A stretch of DNA of 64,000 nt from Bacteroidota bacterium (GCA_018267135.1 JAFDZA010000002.1:218018-282017), one strand, 5' to 3'. Positions 16,357 to 25,925 are shown, numbered from the stretch's first letter. Notes: generated by a model from the sequence alone, not told the origin. Numbers and translations are program-made.

Positions 16357-17595
16357 TTATGAACCGGAGGCAGATTTTTGCTCTACATGCGTGAACTTGG
16401 CTCTTAATACCTCCATGTCCTGGCTTACTTTCAAATCCAAAATCTTTGCGTAGTGTTGGGTGGTTCTCAGGTTTTTGTGGCCCAGCATTTTGCTTACTGT
16501 CTCAATTGGTACACCGTTGGTCAGTGTGATCGTTGTGGCAAAAGTATGGCGGGCGCAATGGAACGTGAGTTCCTTATTTATTTTACAAATATCTGCCAGT
16601 TCTTTCAGGTAGCTGTTCATTCGCTGGTTGGTGAACACTGGAAGAAGCTTTCCCAAATTTAGTCTTTCAGGTTGCATGGAATATTTTTCGATGATTGCCT
16701 GTGCGGGTGGCAACAATGGAACCCTAGTCGCGGTGTCGGTTTTTGTGCGAGTAGTAAAAATCCATTTCTCGCCATCGATGCCCGTTGAAATATCAGTAAC
16801 GGTCAGCTTTTCTACATCGCTGTACGAAAGCCCCGTGTAACAACTGAAAAGGAAAATGTCGCGCACTGTACTGAGCCTGTCAATGTTGATTGGTTTCGAT
16901 GCAAGGGTTTGAAGTTCTTCTTCCAAAAGATATACGCGGTGGGTATCCTTCAACGTGATCTTGAAAGACATGAACGGGTCTTTGTCGAGCCAATCTTTGG
17001 CAACACATTGCCGAACTATCTTCTTCAGCTTTTTCAGGTAGCCCATGCTGGTGTTATGCGCACAGCCCTGCACGGACTTGAGAAAAAATTCGTAATCGTT
17101 GATGAACTCAAAGTTGAGTTTCCGTATGTCGATGTCAGTTGTTTTGAATTTCCATTGCAAAAAATTCACGATTGAGTTTTTGCACACCTCAAACCTTTTC
17201 AACGTGCCTTTAGAAAATTCTTTTCCTACGAGCTCTGCAAACTGTTGGTTGTGCTGCGTGTAAATCTCGACCAGCATCCTTGCGCGGTCTGCTGATCCGA
17301 GGAATTTTTGCTTCATCAATTCTCCCGTTACTTCTGCACCGTTTGCCACAAGCTCTTTGTGGATTTCATAAATCCTGAACTGCACTGCTTCAAGGTAATT
17401 GTTGAAAGATTTTGTTTCCTCGGTTTTGCCTTTCAATCTTCCGAGTGCCGATACCCATTGCTGCGGGTCGCAGGTCCGCTGAGTGGAGATTTCGGTGCGC
17501 ACCCCATCGATGGTGATGCGTAGGTAAACGGTGAGGAATTGAGACACACTTTTTGATTTCTTGAGGAAGAAAATCTGGTTGAATGTTTTTTTCAT
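16357..17595 (-). CDS. Tyrosine-type site-specific integrase (IntDOT-like)
   Basis: The 412-residue protein has the N-terminal arm-binding part, a SAM-like core-binding domain (residues about 100-215) and a catalytic domain. The C-terminal motifs HCARHTFATTI, LGHKNLRTTQHYAKI give the HxxR, H and nucleophile Tyr. The first catalytic arginine position reads CYTGLSYSDV, that is serine instead of arginine, as reported for IntDOT of Bacteroides. The gene is next to tRNA-Lys, its probable attachment site. It likely drives integration and excision together with the HTH gene. Confidence 0.9.
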   Translation of the reverse strand: MKKTFNQIFFLKKSKSVSQFLTVYLRITIDGVRTEISTQRTCDPQQWVSALGRLKGKTEETKSFNNYLEAVQFRIYEIHKELVANGAEVTGELMKQKFLGSADRARMLVEIYTQHNQQFAELVGKEFSKGTLKRFEVCKNSIVNFLQWKFKTTDIDIRKLNFEFINDYEFFLKSVQGCAHNTSMGYLKKLKKIVRQCVAKDWLDKDPFMSFKITLKDTHRVYLLEEELQTLASKPINIDRLSTVRDIFLFSCYTGLSYSDVEKLTVTDISTGIDGEKWIFTTRTKTDTATRVPLLPPAQAIIEKYSMQPERLNLGKLLPVFTNQRMNSYLKELADICKINKELTFHCARHTFATTITLTNGVPIETVSKMLGHKNLRTTQHYAKILDLKVSQDMEVLRAKFTHVEQKSASGS

Positions 17596-17779
17596 GGCTA
17601 CCTGATGAAGTTGTAAAATTCAGGTTTGCCACCGCTATGAATCAAGATGTTCAGTTTTTGAACACTCTGTTGTTCAGGTTCTTGCGGCCAATTCGGTGCG
17701 TCATTTTTTTGCTCTGTTTTGACGCACCGAACTACGCACCTCACCGTTGGTATTCAATGAATAATTTGGTAGGTCACCA

Positions 17780-17825
17780 AAACAAAAAACCCCGCAAAAC
17801 ATAGTGTTTGCGAGGTTTTGGTTTT
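17780..17825 (-). terminator. Terminator of tRNA-Lys
   Basis: On the minus strand, AACCTCGCAAA pairs with TTTGCGGGGTT and is followed by a T-run. It lies just downstream of the tRNA 3' end. Confidence 0.6.
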
Positions 17826-17842
17826 CTTTGCTTGCTTACCTG

Positions 17843-17915
17843 TGATCCCGCTGGGATTCGAACCCAGGACCCTTACATTAAAAGTGTAATGCTCTACCGA
17901 CTGAGCTACGAGATC
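17843..17915 (-). tRNA. tRNA-Lys (anticodon TTT)
   Basis: The 73-nt minus-strand sequence folds as a cloverleaf: acceptor GATCTCG/CGGGATC, D loop AGCTCAGTCGGTAGAGC, anticodon stem TTACA/TGTAA with loop CTTTTAA (anticodon TTT), T arm GGGTTCGAATCCC, discriminator A. It is the probable target of the neighbouring integrase. Confidence 0.95.
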
Positions 17916-18012
17916 TTTTAGCCGCAAATTCCCTATAGGGGCAAATGAAGCAATCAATTAAATTTGCCCTCTACAAGGCTCCTAAAAATTGAGGACGCAA
18001 AGGTAACCGAAT

Positions 18013-18741
18013 ATGAAAAATTTACAAATCCTCATCTTAAAATCTCTTATTACTTTTTTACTCACTATTTTAACCCTGCCTTCCATTGCCCAGCCCGGAA
18101 ATATAGCCCGGGCCGATTCTCTTTTTAAAATGAAGCAATACACCCAGTCGGCCGGTATATATCAATCGGTTTTTCAGGAAAGAAAATACACCCCTGCCAT
18201 GCTGTTAAAAATGGCCTATATAGAAGAGGGGCTTGGCAAAGTAGGTATGACCTTATATTATTTAAAGCTCTATTATCTGGCCTCTCGTGATCCCCAGGCC
18301 TTAATTAAGATGGATGAACTAGCCACTAAATACAATGTAAGTGGATATGCTCTAAAAGAGGCCGACCGACTGGGGCTTTGGTATGAACACAATAAGACTA
18401 CAATTCTTTTAATACTGATTTTTTTTCTTTTGCTGAGTTGCGTGTGGGCTATATACTTGCATAAAAATAAACAACGCGTGGCGGCTTCAGCATGGCTAAC
18501 CATAGTGCTTACGTTAGGGGTTTTAATAATCAATAACTATGAGCCACCTCATTCGGTTATTGTAAAGAACGACCATACTTATTTAATGAGTGGCCCTTCG
18601 GCCGGTGCTTCGGTAGTGGCGGTTATACCCGAGGGACATCAGCTAAAAGAAATGGGCTATGAAGATGTCTGGGTGAAAGTAAAGTGGATGGACCAACCGG
18701 CATATGTAAAAGCCGATGCTCTTCTGGAGGCAATACTCTAA
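18013..18741 (+). CDS. Membrane protein with TPR-like and SH3-like regions (BatE-like)
   Basis: The protein has 242 residues: a signal/anchor segment (residues 8-26), a TPR-like helical part (about 30-115), a transmembrane helix (TTILLILIFFLLLSCVWAIY), a second hydrophobic helix (ASAWLTIVLTLGVLIINNY) and a C-terminal SH3-like end (YLMSGPSAGASVVAVIPEGH, VWVKVKW). The same arrangement is found in BatE-type proteins of Bacteroidota aerotolerance loci, but none of the other Bat genes is nearby. It probably faces the periplasm at the C-terminus. It is 20 bp upstream of rlmD. Confidence 0.65.
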   Translation: MKNLQILILKSLITFLLTILTLPSIAQPGNIARADSLFKMKQYTQSAGIYQSVFQERKYTPAMLLKMAYIEEGLGKVGMTLYYLKLYYLASRDPQALIKMDELATKYNVSGYALKEADRLGLWYEHNKTTILLILIFFLLLSCVWAIYLHKNKQRVAASAWLTIVLTLGVLIINNYEPPHSVIVKNDHTYLMSGPSAGASVVAVIPEGHQLKEMGYEDVWVKVKWMDQPAYVKADALLEAIL

Positions 18742-18761
18742 CCCAGCTTAAATCGTATAGA

Positions 18762-20192
18762 ATGAAAAAAGGAGATCGGCTGGAAGGCATCGTGGTAGAA
18801 ACGATGGCCGCTGAAGGAAAGTGTATTGCGCATCACGAAGGTCGGGTTGTATTTGTTACCGGTTGCGCACCGGGCGATACAGTAGATATTGAGCTAACTA
18901 AAATTAAATCCAGTTTTTTAGAGGGGAAAGCGGTGCAGATAAAAAAATACTCGGTTGCCCGCACGCAACCCTTTTGCACTCATTTTGGAATGTGTGGAGG
19001 CTGCTCCTGGCAGCATATCGGGTATAAAACCCAATTGCAGTACAAGCAACAACAGGTAGCCGATAACCTCGAACGCATTGGCGGGCTTGCGTTGCCCCCC
19101 CTAAGACCGATCATCGGCTCAGAAAAACAAACACACTATCGAAATAAATTAGATTTTACTTTCACGGCTAATCGTTGGCTAACGAGGGAAGAATTAAATG
19201 CTTTGCCCACTCCGTTAGAAAGAGGATCGGGAGGCGAGGTAGGTCTGGGGTATCACATCCCCCGTATGTATGATCGCGTGTTTGATGTGCACACCTGCTA
19301 CTTGCAGCCCGAACCTTCCAATTCAATCCGGCTGCTGGCCAGAAAGATTGCAATTGAAAATAATATTCCCTTTTTCGATTTGCGCAAGCAAATCGGATTT
19401 TTACGAACACTCACTATCCGCACAGCCAATACAGGCGAAACGATGGTAATCCTGCAAGTTACCTACGATAAACAAGAGTGGATTGAAAAAATACTAAGCG
19501 GCTTAGCCGATAGCTTTCCTCAACTCACTTCCATTAATTACATCATCAATGGGAAGCGGAATGATACCTTTCACGATCTGGACATAATCTGCTGGCGAGG
19601 CAAACCATTTATCACCGAAGAGATGCCCCAGCCAACCGGTCTGGGGAAATTACATTTTCGGATAGGGGCTAAATCATTCTATCAAACCAACTCGGCTCAG
19701 GCTTTTGAGTTATATAAAACCGTTTTTGATTTTGCTACCCTTACGGGGAATGAATGGGTGTACGATCTTTATACCGGAACCGGAACGATCGCCAACTTTG
19801 TGGCGGCTCATGCCAAAAAAGTAATTGGGTTAGAATATGTAGCCGATGCGGTAGAAGATGCCAAAGCCAATGCAGCACTGAATGGTATAACCAACACCGA
19901 GTTTTTTGCAGGCGATATTAAAGATCTACTGAGCGAACAATTCTTGCTGGAGCACGGCCATCCCGACCTGGTTATTACCGATCCGCCCCGGGCCGGTATG
20001 CATGAAGACGTTACCCGCATGCTGCTGGCGGCAGCACCTCAAAAAATAGTGTATGTCAGTTGCAATCCGGCCACACAAGCCCGCGATTTAAAAATTCTTT
20101 CCGAAAAATACCTTGTTAAGGTCGTGCAACCGGTTGATATGTTTCCACATACCAACCATGTAGAGAATGTGGTTTTGTTAGAGAAAGAATAG
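18762..20192 (+). CDS. rlmD: 23S rRNA (uracil-C5)-methyltransferase, RlmD/RumA type
   Basis: The protein has 476 residues from the ATG at 18762; the longer upstream frame overlaps the preceding gene and is not typical. It has an N-terminal TRAM-like region, an iron-sulphur cluster motif ([12 protein letters not shown]), an SAM-binding [13 protein letters not shown], the DPPRAGMH motif and the catalytic cysteine in [12 protein letters not shown]. This is the RlmD/RlmC/TrmA family; substrate U1939 of 23S rRNA is the usual one, but RlmC-like specificity cannot be excluded. Confidence 0.9.
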   Translation: MKKGDRLEGIVVETMAAEGKCIAHHEGRVVFVTGCAPGDTVDIELTKIKSSFLEGKAVQIKKYSVARTQPFCTHFGMCGGCSWQHIGYKTQLQYKQQQVADNLERIGGLALPPLRPIIGSEKQTHYRNKLDFTFTANRWLTREELNALPTPLERGSGGEVGLGYHIPRMYDRVFDVHTCYLQPEPSNSIRLLARKIAIENNIPFFDLRKQIGFLRTLTIRTANTGETMVILQVTYDKQEWIEKILSGLADSFPQLTSINYIINGKRNDTFHDLDIICWRGKPFITEEMPQPTGLGKLHFRIGAKSFYQTNSAQAFELYKTVFDFATLTGNEWVYDLYTGTGTIANFVAAHAKKVIGLEYVADAVEDAKANAALNGITNTEFFAGDIKDLLSEQFLLEHGHPDLVITDPPRAGMHEDVTRMLLAAAPQKIVYVSCNPATQARDLKILSEKYLVKVVQPVDMFPHTNHVENVVLLEKE

Positions 20193-20235
20193 TAATTTTC
20201 GCATTCAAATTTTCTATCTATTTAAAGCCAAAACC

Positions 20236-21465
20236 ATGAGCGATCAAAAAATCAGCATTAGCAACGGAAAACTAAATGTGCCCGAAGTACCCACGATTCC
20301 CTTCATAGAAGGCGATGGCACAGGTGTAGATATCTGGCCTGCCTCTAAATATGTGTTCGATTCGGCCATAGAAAAAGCATACCAAGGCAAGCGCAAGATT
20401 GTGTGGAAGGAAGTACTGGCCGGAGAAAAGGCATTTAAGCAAACCGGAAGTTGGATGCCCGAAGAAACGATGACTATTTTCCGCGAATATCTGGTTGGGA
20501 TTAAAGGCCCACTAACCACCCCCGTAGGCGGGGGAATTCGCTCGTTAAATGTGGCTCTTCGTCAGGAATTAGATTTGTATGCTTGTGTGCGCCCTGTGCA
20601 ATGGTTTAAGGGAGTTCCATCTCCCGTAAAAGAACCGCAAAAAACCAACATGGTCATTTTCCGCGAAAACACGGAAGATATTTATGCCGGTATCGAGTTT
20701 CAGGCTGGCTCAGACGAAAACAAAACCTTTTTAGATTTGTTTAAAACCCATTTTCCGAAAGGATATAAAAAAATCAGATTCCCCGAAACCTCGGGCATAG
20801 GCATTAAGCCGGTATCAAAAGAAGGAACCGAACGCCTTGTATGCTCGGCATTAGATTATGCCATACAGCACAAAAAGCCGAATGTTACGCTGGTGCACAA
20901 AGGCAATATTATGAAGTTTACCGAAGGCGGCTTCCGCGATTGGGGCTATGCCCTGGTAAAAAATGAATATGGCGGAAAAGAAATTGATGGCGGCCCTTGG
21001 ATGGAGTTTACCAAAAACGGACATAAGATCGTAGTGAAAGATTCCATTGCCGATGCTTTCTTGCAACAGATTTTATTGCGCCCGGATGAATACTCGGTTG
21101 TGGCCACCTTAAATTTGAATGGCGACTATATTTCCGATGCGTTAGCGGCCATTGTAGGCGGTATTGGAATTGCCCCCGGAGGCAACATTAATTACATTAC
21201 CGGGCATGCCATTTTCGAGGCCACGCACGGCACAGCACCCAAATATGCCGGCCAGGATAAAGTTAATCCGGGATCGGTTATTCTTTCGGGGGTAATGATG
21301 TTAGAACACATGGGCTGGCAGGAAGCAGCCGATTTGATCGTGAAAGGACTGGAAGGCGCGATCTCTGCCAAACGGGTAACCTACGATTTTCACCGTTTGA
21401 TGGAAGGTGCAACCCTGTTAAAGTGTTCGGAATTTGGCCGGGAAGTAGTAAAGCAAATGAATTAA
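20236..21465 (+). CDS. icd: NADP-dependent isocitrate dehydrogenase
   Basis: The 409-residue protein matches the Icd family: [16 protein letters not shown] at the N-terminus, [20 protein letters not shown] (substrate loop), [31 protein letters not shown] and [20 protein letters not shown]. It converts isocitrate to 2-oxoglutarate in the TCA cycle. Length is normal. It is followed by a convergent terminator shared with ribH. Confidence 0.95.
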   Translation: MSDQKISISNGKLNVPEVPTIPFIEGDGTGVDIWPASKYVFDSAIEKAYQGKRKIVWKEVLAGEKAFKQTGSWMPEETMTIFREYLVGIKGPLTTPVGGGIRSLNVALRQELDLYACVRPVQWFKGVPSPVKEPQKTNMVIFRENTEDIYAGIEFQAGSDENKTFLDLFKTHFPKGYKKIRFPETSGIGIKPVSKEGTERLVCSALDYAIQHKKPNVTLVHKGNIMKFTEGGFRDWGYALVKNEYGGKEIDGGPWMEFTKNGHKIVVKDSIADAFLQQILLRPDEYSVVATLNLNGDYISDALAAIVGGIGIAPGGNINYITGHAIFEATHGTAPKYAGQDKVNPGSVILSGVMMLEHMGWQEAADLIVKGLEGAISAKRVTYDFHRLMEGATLLKCSEFGREVVKQMN

Positions 21466-21483
21466 GTAATCCGAAAAAGAGAT

Positions 21484-21514
21484 AAAAAAGCCATCGTTGT
21501 GATGGCTTTTTTTA
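21484..21514. terminator. Bidirectional terminator between icd and ribH
   Basis: AAAGCCATC, loop GTTGT, GATGGCTTT flanked by A and T runs on both sides. It serves icd (plus) and ribH (minus). Confidence 0.85.
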
Positions 21515-21976
21515 TTAGAGCATCTTCACCACTGTTACGGCTGCTTCTTCTCCTTTGTTGCCATATTTTCCACCGGCTCGTTCCAGCGCTTGTTGTTTGG
21601 TAAGGGTGGTAAGCACACCAAAGGCTACCGGTTTTCCAAATTTTAAATTCACTTCCATAATGCCGTGTGCTACCGCCTGACAGATATAATTGAAGTGAGG
21701 GGTGTCGCCCTGAATAACACAACCGATACAGATAAGGGCATCTACTTTTTTCTGTTTAGCCAGTTGTTGAGCTGCCAATGGCAACTCAAAACTTCCCGGT
21801 ACATTTCTTCGAATAATGTTTGCTTTTTTTGCCCCTAGTTTGATCAGAGCCTGGTAGGCTCCGTTAAACAAGGCCTCGGTAATGTCTTCGTTCCATTCGG
21901 CCACCACAATGCCAAAGGTTTTAGTGTTAATACTTTTTTTTGCGCGCCCCGAAACAGAGGTTAAAATACCGGCCAT
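21515..21976 (-). CDS. ribH: 6,7-dimethyl-8-ribityllumazine synthase
   Basis: The 153-residue protein has the lumazine synthase motifs VVAEWNEDITEALFNGA, VPGSFELPLAAQQLA and CVIQGDTPHFNYICQAVAHG. It joins the pyrimidine and the butanone phosphate in riboflavin synthesis. It is encoded alone, downstream of the TPR gene but separated by a terminator. Confidence 0.95.
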   Translation of the reverse strand: MAGILTSVSGRAKKSINTKTFGIVVAEWNEDITEALFNGAYQALIKLGAKKANIIRRNVPGSFELPLAAQQLAKQKKVDALICIGCVIQGDTPHFNYICQAVAHGIMEVNLKFGKPVAFGVLTTLTKQQALERAGGKYGNKGEEAAVTVVKML

Positions 21977-21993
21977 AAAAATAGATGTTAAAA

Positions 21994-22020
21994 TAAAAAA
22001 GGGTAGCGAACTACCCTTTC
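21994..22020 (-). terminator. Terminator downstream of the TPR gene
   Basis: On the minus strand AAAGGGTAG, a TTCG tetraloop, CTACCCTTT and a T-rich run follow the stop of 22040-22726. ribH therefore probably has its own promoter or depends on read-through. Confidence 0.8.
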
Positions 22021-22039
22021 AAATATCGTGAAATAGTAT

Positions 22040-22726
22040 TTATGAGTTAGACTCCAGTCGGGCTTTGTATTTTTTAGCATTTTGAATTTCACCGCTCTCC
22101 CAATAATTATCAATCAATTTTTGATATACCTCAATGGCTTTCTCTTTTTGGTTCAGCTTCTCATAAGCCAGTGCCGCTTTCATTAAATAAGACGGTGTAA
22201 ATTCTTTAGTGGCTTTGTAGGAGGCTGCTTTATTGTACCATTTAGATGCGTTTTCGTAATCATTTTGTTCCATGTACGCATCGCCAATTAAACTGTAGGC
22301 GCGGGGTTGTATGAGCAAATCATTGGCTTTGTAGTCTTCTAAATAATAAATTGCCAAAGCATATTTTCCTTGCTTTAAATGGATCATTCCGGCATAAAAA
22401 TTAGCCAGATTGGCGGCCGGGGTTATACTAAATTCATCAATAATTTGTTTGAACCCGAGGTTGTTTCCGTCCCCATTCAAGGCCAGATTTAAACTGTCGG
22501 CTTCAAAATACCGGATCGCCTGAAACATCTCTTTTTGAGCCTCATTTTCCTGGCTGCTAATGTAATGGTTCCACCCAAAATAGCCACCTACGGCCAGCAC
22601 AATGGCCGCTACGATACCAATAATGATTTTTGGATTCTGTTCTATCCAATGCTCGAAGCCTTCTATTTTCTCCTGAATGACTTCGGCACTTTCGAGCACT
22701 GCTTTTTTCTCTTCCTTTTTAGCCAT
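22040..22726 (-). CDS. Single-pass TPR protein (YfgM/ancillary SecYEG-like)
   Basis: The 228-residue protein has a cytoplasmic N-terminus, one transmembrane helix (IIIGIVAAIVLAVGGYFGWN, residues about 35-54) and a periplasmic TPR array (ANLANFYAGMIHLKQGKYAL, YSLIGDAYMEQNDYENASKW, YLMKAALAYEKLNQKEKAIE). This is the layout of TPR_21/YfgM-type proteins that assist secretion. Precise role is inferred. A terminator follows it. Confidence 0.75.
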   Translation of the reverse strand: MAKKEEKKAVLESAEVIQEKIEGFEHWIEQNPKIIIGIVAAIVLAVGGYFGWNHYISSQENEAQKEMFQAIRYFEADSLNLALNGDGNNLGFKQIIDEFSITPAANLANFYAGMIHLKQGKYALAIYYLEDYKANDLLIQPRAYSLIGDAYMEQNDYENASKWYNKAASYKATKEFTPSYLMKAALAYEKLNQKEKAIEVYQKLIDNYWESGEIQNAKKYKARLESNS

Positions 22727-22797
22727 GGCTGTAAAAAATTAACCCCGATACAGTAATCGGGGCGCAATATTAAGCATTCTATCCTTTAAACAAAAGA

Positions 22798-23823
22798 TTA
22801 GTCGGTTGTAAACGGATAATCGGTTTGTTCGTAAATATCGTGCATCGCTTCAGAGGGATCAGGAAATTTTGATTCTTCAGCAAATTTTACACTTTCTTCT
22901 ACCTGGCCGTTTACTTTTTGTTCAATAGCATCCAGTTCTTTTTCGGTAGCTATTTTCTTATCTAAAATACTCTTGCGCACTTGTTCTATCGGGTCGCGGT
23001 GTTTGTATTCTTCTACTTCTTCTTTGGTGCGGTATTTTTGAGGGTCACTCATCGAGTGGCCTTTGTAGCGGTAGGTTCTAAACTCCAGCAGGGTGGGGCC
23101 TTCTCCGGCACGGGCGCGCACGGCTGCATGGGCTACGGCTTCGTGCACGGCCTCTACGTTCATGGCATCTACAGGCTCGGAGGGCATTTCGTAAGAATCG
23201 GCCAGTTTGTACAATTCGGTAACGTTTGAAGTCCGCTTTACCGATGTTCCCATGGCATACCCATTATTTTCAATTACGAATATGACAGGTATTTTCCACA
23301 ACATCGATAGATTCAGGGCTTCATGGAAAGCACCTTGCCGCACCGCCCCATCGCCCATGTAGCAGATGCAGAGGTTTCCGGTTTTATTATATTTTTCGGC
23401 AAATCCAATGCCAGCCCCCAGCGGCACCTGAGCTCCCACAATACCATGCCCACCATAAAAATTATTCTCTTTATCAAAAATATGCATGGATCCACCCTTG
23501 CCTTTGCTTACTCCGGTTTCTTTGCCGTAAAGCTCAGCCATTATTTTGTTGGGGTGTGTACCCAATGCCAGCGGGTGGGCATGGTCGCGGTAGGCGGTAA
23601 TGTATTTGTCTCCTCTGGTCAGGGCAGAAACCGCTCCGGCTGCACAGGCCTCCTGACCAATGTATAAATGACAAAAGCCGCGTATCTTCTGCATACCGTA
23701 CAATTGCCCGGCTTTTTCTTCAAACTTGCGCATTAACAGCATGCTTTCAAACCAAAACAGGTAAGTCTCTTTAGAAAACTCTGTTTTGGCCGATTTTGGT
23801 TTTGCTTGGGCAGTAGCCGCCAT
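22798..23823 (-). CDS. pdhA: Pyruvate dehydrogenase E1 component, alpha subunit
   Basis: The protein has 341 residues starting MAATAQAKPKSAKTEF; a 22-residue upstream extension starting at 23889 has no counterpart in the family. The thiamine-diphosphate motif is GDGAVRQGAFHEALNLSMLW with ENNGYAMGTS, and the C-terminus has YRYKGHSMSDPQKYRTKEEV. It decarboxylates pyruvate with the beta subunit, which is not adjacent here. It diverges from recF. Confidence 0.9.
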   Translation of the reverse strand: MAATAQAKPKSAKTEFSKETYLFWFESMLLMRKFEEKAGQLYGMQKIRGFCHLYIGQEACAAGAVSALTRGDKYITAYRDHAHPLALGTHPNKIMAELYGKETGVSKGKGGSMHIFDKENNFYGGHGIVGAQVPLGAGIGFAEKYNKTGNLCICYMGDGAVRQGAFHEALNLSMLWKIPVIFVIENNGYAMGTSVKRTSNVTELYKLADSYEMPSEPVDAMNVEAVHEAVAHAAVRARAGEGPTLLEFRTYRYKGHSMSDPQKYRTKEEVEEYKHRDPIEQVRKSILDKKIATEKELDAIEQKVNGQVEESVKFAEESKFPDPSEAMHDIYEQTDYPFTTD

Positions 23824-23923
23824 AAGTATTATTTTTGATCCATTATTGAGATGCGAAAATAGCGGATGGCAAAGCAACCGCCAAACCATCGTACGTGAGT
23901 TTTAGATTTTTTGATATAGACAC

Positions 23924-25027
23924 GTGTTCCTTCAAACCTTAAACCTTCATAATTTTAAAAATTATACAGAAGCAACTCTGCATTTCGACCAACCGATTTG
24001 TTGTTTTTTGGGTAACAATGGAAGCGGCAAAACCAACCTGCTGGATGCCATGCACTACCTGTCGATGACGAAAAGCGCCATTAACCCGGCCGATGCGCAA
24101 AATGTACAATTGGGAGAAGCTCAATTTATGATTAGAGGAGAATTTCTGTTTGAAAATAAAATACGGGAGGTAGCCTGCTCATATCAATCCGGACTAAAAA
24201 AAGTAATCCGTGAAGACGGCTTTGATTACACTAAGTTTTCTGAACACATTGGAAAATATCCGTTAGTGCTCATCGCTCCGCAAGACATAGAGCTTATCTG
24301 GGATGGCAGTGAGGTAAGAAGAAAATTTTTTGACAGCTTACTCTCTCAGGTTAACCCTTCCTATTTGGCTAATTTAATTACCTACACATCACATTTAAAA
24401 CAGCGCAATAGTTCTTTGAAATTATTTGCCCAACAAGGGCGAGTGGATAACGACTTGTTGTGGAGCTACGATCAGAAACTTATTCCTTCTGCCACTTTTA
24501 TATATAATGACCGAAAAAAACTGATAACAGAGTATTTATCTTTTTTCAGACAATACTACCGGCATCTGAGCGAATGGAAAGAGGAAGTGCATATACAATA
24601 CGATTCGGATTTGGAGAATAGAAACTTTGAAGAGATTTTACTTCAAAACAGATCGCGCGATCTGGCAGGCGAGCGCACACTGGCAGGTATACACCGCGAT
24701 GATTTTCAATTTTTACTCAATGGCCAGGAGGTGAAAAGATATGGCTCGCAAGGGCAGCAAAAATCTTTTTTAATCGCACTGAAGCTGGCCGAGTTTCAGA
24801 TGATAGCCGACATAAAAAAATTTAAACCCTTGTTGCTCCTCGATGATATTTTTGACAAACTGGATGATTTCCGCATTCAAAAAATTTTACAACTGGTTTC
24901 GAATGGTACATTTGGGCAACTATTTATTACCGATGCGCGTGCCGGCCGGTGCCAGGAAGCATTGAAACAGGCCGGCATAAAAGCCAAACTCGTATTCATT
25001 GAAAATGGTATGTTTACTGTAAATTAA
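23924..25027 (+). CDS. recF: DNA replication/repair protein RecF
   Basis: The 367-residue protein starts at a GTG; an in-frame stop twelve bases upstream leaves no other start. Motifs are Walker A GNNGSGKTN, EVRRKFFDSLLSQVNPSYL, the signature-like SQGQQKSFLIALKLAE and Walker B LLLLDDIFDKLDD. RecF loads RecA at gaps in the replication fork. It is followed four bases later by a DUF721 gene, a common pair. Confidence 0.95.
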   Translation: MFLQTLNLHNFKNYTEATLHFDQPICCFLGNNGSGKTNLLDAMHYLSMTKSAINPADAQNVQLGEAQFMIRGEFLFENKIREVACSYQSGLKKVIREDGFDYTKFSEHIGKYPLVLIAPQDIELIWDGSEVRRKFFDSLLSQVNPSYLANLITYTSHLKQRNSSLKLFAQQGRVDNDLLWSYDQKLIPSATFIYNDRKKLITEYLSFFRQYYRHLSEWKEEVHIQYDSDLENRNFEEILLQNRSRDLAGERTLAGIHRDDFQFLLNGQEVKRYGSQGQQKSFLIALKLAEFQMIADIKKFKPLLLLDDIFDKLDDFRIQKILQLVSNGTFGQLFITDARAGRCQEALKQAGIKAKLVFIENGMFTVN

Positions 25028-25030
25028 ACG

Positions 25031-25324
25031 ATGCCCGCCCCGCACGATATACAGCACATTGGCCAGGCCATTCGCCAGCTCCTGAAAGAGTATCACCTCA
25101 AACCTAAATTTGATGAGGCCAACGTTATTGCATCATGGGAGCGGATAGCCGGTAAGCCGGTGGCACGTCACACAAAAAAAATATATGTTCGCAATAAAGT
25201 TCTTTTTATAGAATTAGATTCAGCTGCTATGAAAAGCGAATTAAGTTTTCATAAAAATCACGTACTGAAAACGCTCGAACATGAGTTTGGAAAAGATATT
25301 CTGAAAGAAATTGTCTTAATGTAG
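25031..25324 (+). CDS. DUF721 / DciA-like protein
   Basis: This 97-residue protein matches the DUF721 layout: WERIAGKPVARHTKKIYVRN, KVLFIELDSAAMKSELSFHK. DciA-type proteins load or interact with the replicative helicase in many bacteria. Adjacency to recF fits a replication role. No further domain is present. Confidence 0.75.
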   Translation: MPAPHDIQHIGQAIRQLLKEYHLKPKFDEANVIASWERIAGKPVARHTKKIYVRNKVLFIELDSAAMKSELSFHKNHVLKTLEHEFGKDILKEIVLM

Positions 25325-25382
25325 GTTGTAAATTTGTTTGGCTGCAGTGAGTGTTTAGTTTTGTTAACCAAACATTAAAACT

Positions 25383-25925
25383 ATGCACGGAATAATTTTT
25401 TTACAACTACAAAAATTTATTAAAGCCTCCTCCAGCCCCGAAGTTTTTAGCAAAATTATGGACGAGGCAAAACTCCGGGGAAAATTTTTTGATGCTACCA
25501 AGGCCTACCCGGACGAAGAATTGGTGGCTATTTTTAGTACCACTTGCAAAACATTGAACCTCGACCCGGAAGTAGCGCTGGAAGAATTTGGAAAATTTAT
25601 CACGCCATCGCTATTAACCACCTATAAGCCCTATATAAAAAACGAATGGGGCTGTATGGATCTTTTAGAAAATATTGAAAGCACCATACACCGAGTGGTA
25701 CGGGCATCCAATGCGGGTGCCAGCCCGCCCGAACTCGTCATTACCCGAATAAATCCGGCCGAAGTACAGATAGACTATACGTCAAAACGGAAAATGATTA
25801 GCCTCGGCATAGGAATCATTAAAAAAATAGCGGAACACTACAATGAACAGATAACCATTTCAAAAACAGCGATTCCTAATGGTACTAGGCTAAAAGTCAG
25901 TAAATCAGCCAAAACCTCAAAATAG
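25383..25925 (+). CDS. Stand-alone H-NOX haem domain protein, probable NO sensor
   Basis: The 180-residue protein has the H-NOX fold signatures: start MHGIIFLQLQKFI, proximal histidine His103 in NIESTIHRVV, Pro115 in GASPPELV, and the haem-propionate motif Tyr132-x-Ser-x-Arg136 in DYTSKRKM. The position that carries the distal tyrosine in oxygen-binding H-NOX proteins is a leucine here (Leu141), which predicts NO rather than O2 binding. No histidine kinase, diguanylate cyclase or other usual partner is next to it; it lies between the DUF721 gene and a tRNA-tuf operon. Confidence 0.85.
   Translation: MHGIIFLQLQKFIKASSSPEVFSKIMDEAKLRGKFFDATKAYPDEELVAIFSTTCKTLNLDPEVALEEFGKFITPSLLTTYKPYIKNEWGCMDLLENIESTIHRVVRASNAGASPPELVITRINPAEVQIDYTSKRKMISLGIGIIKKIAEHYNEQITISKTAIPNGTRLKVSKSAKTSK

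Larger units (their letters stand above)
12992..17842. mobile_element. Short integrative element next to tRNA-Lys
   Basis: Five minus-strand genes in a row belong to the usual core of Bacteroidota integrative elements: a DnaC/IstB-like ATPase, a winged-helix/DnaD-like replication protein, an excisionase-type HTH, an RteC-like regulator and a tyrosine integrase. The integrase lies about 250 bp from the 3' end of tRNA-Lys, the expected side for tRNA-targeted integration. No relaxase, coupling protein or cargo gene was seen between 12992 and 17595. No copy of the tRNA-Lys 3' end was found at the left side, so the left boundary is a guess. It may be a remnant, or the accessory genes at 1-12956 may be its cargo. 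Confidence 0.6.

Noticed and set aside
18684..18761. Longer rlmD start overlapping the SH3-like gene
   Set aside because: The extra residues are encoded out of frame within the previous gene and precede the normal TRAM start.
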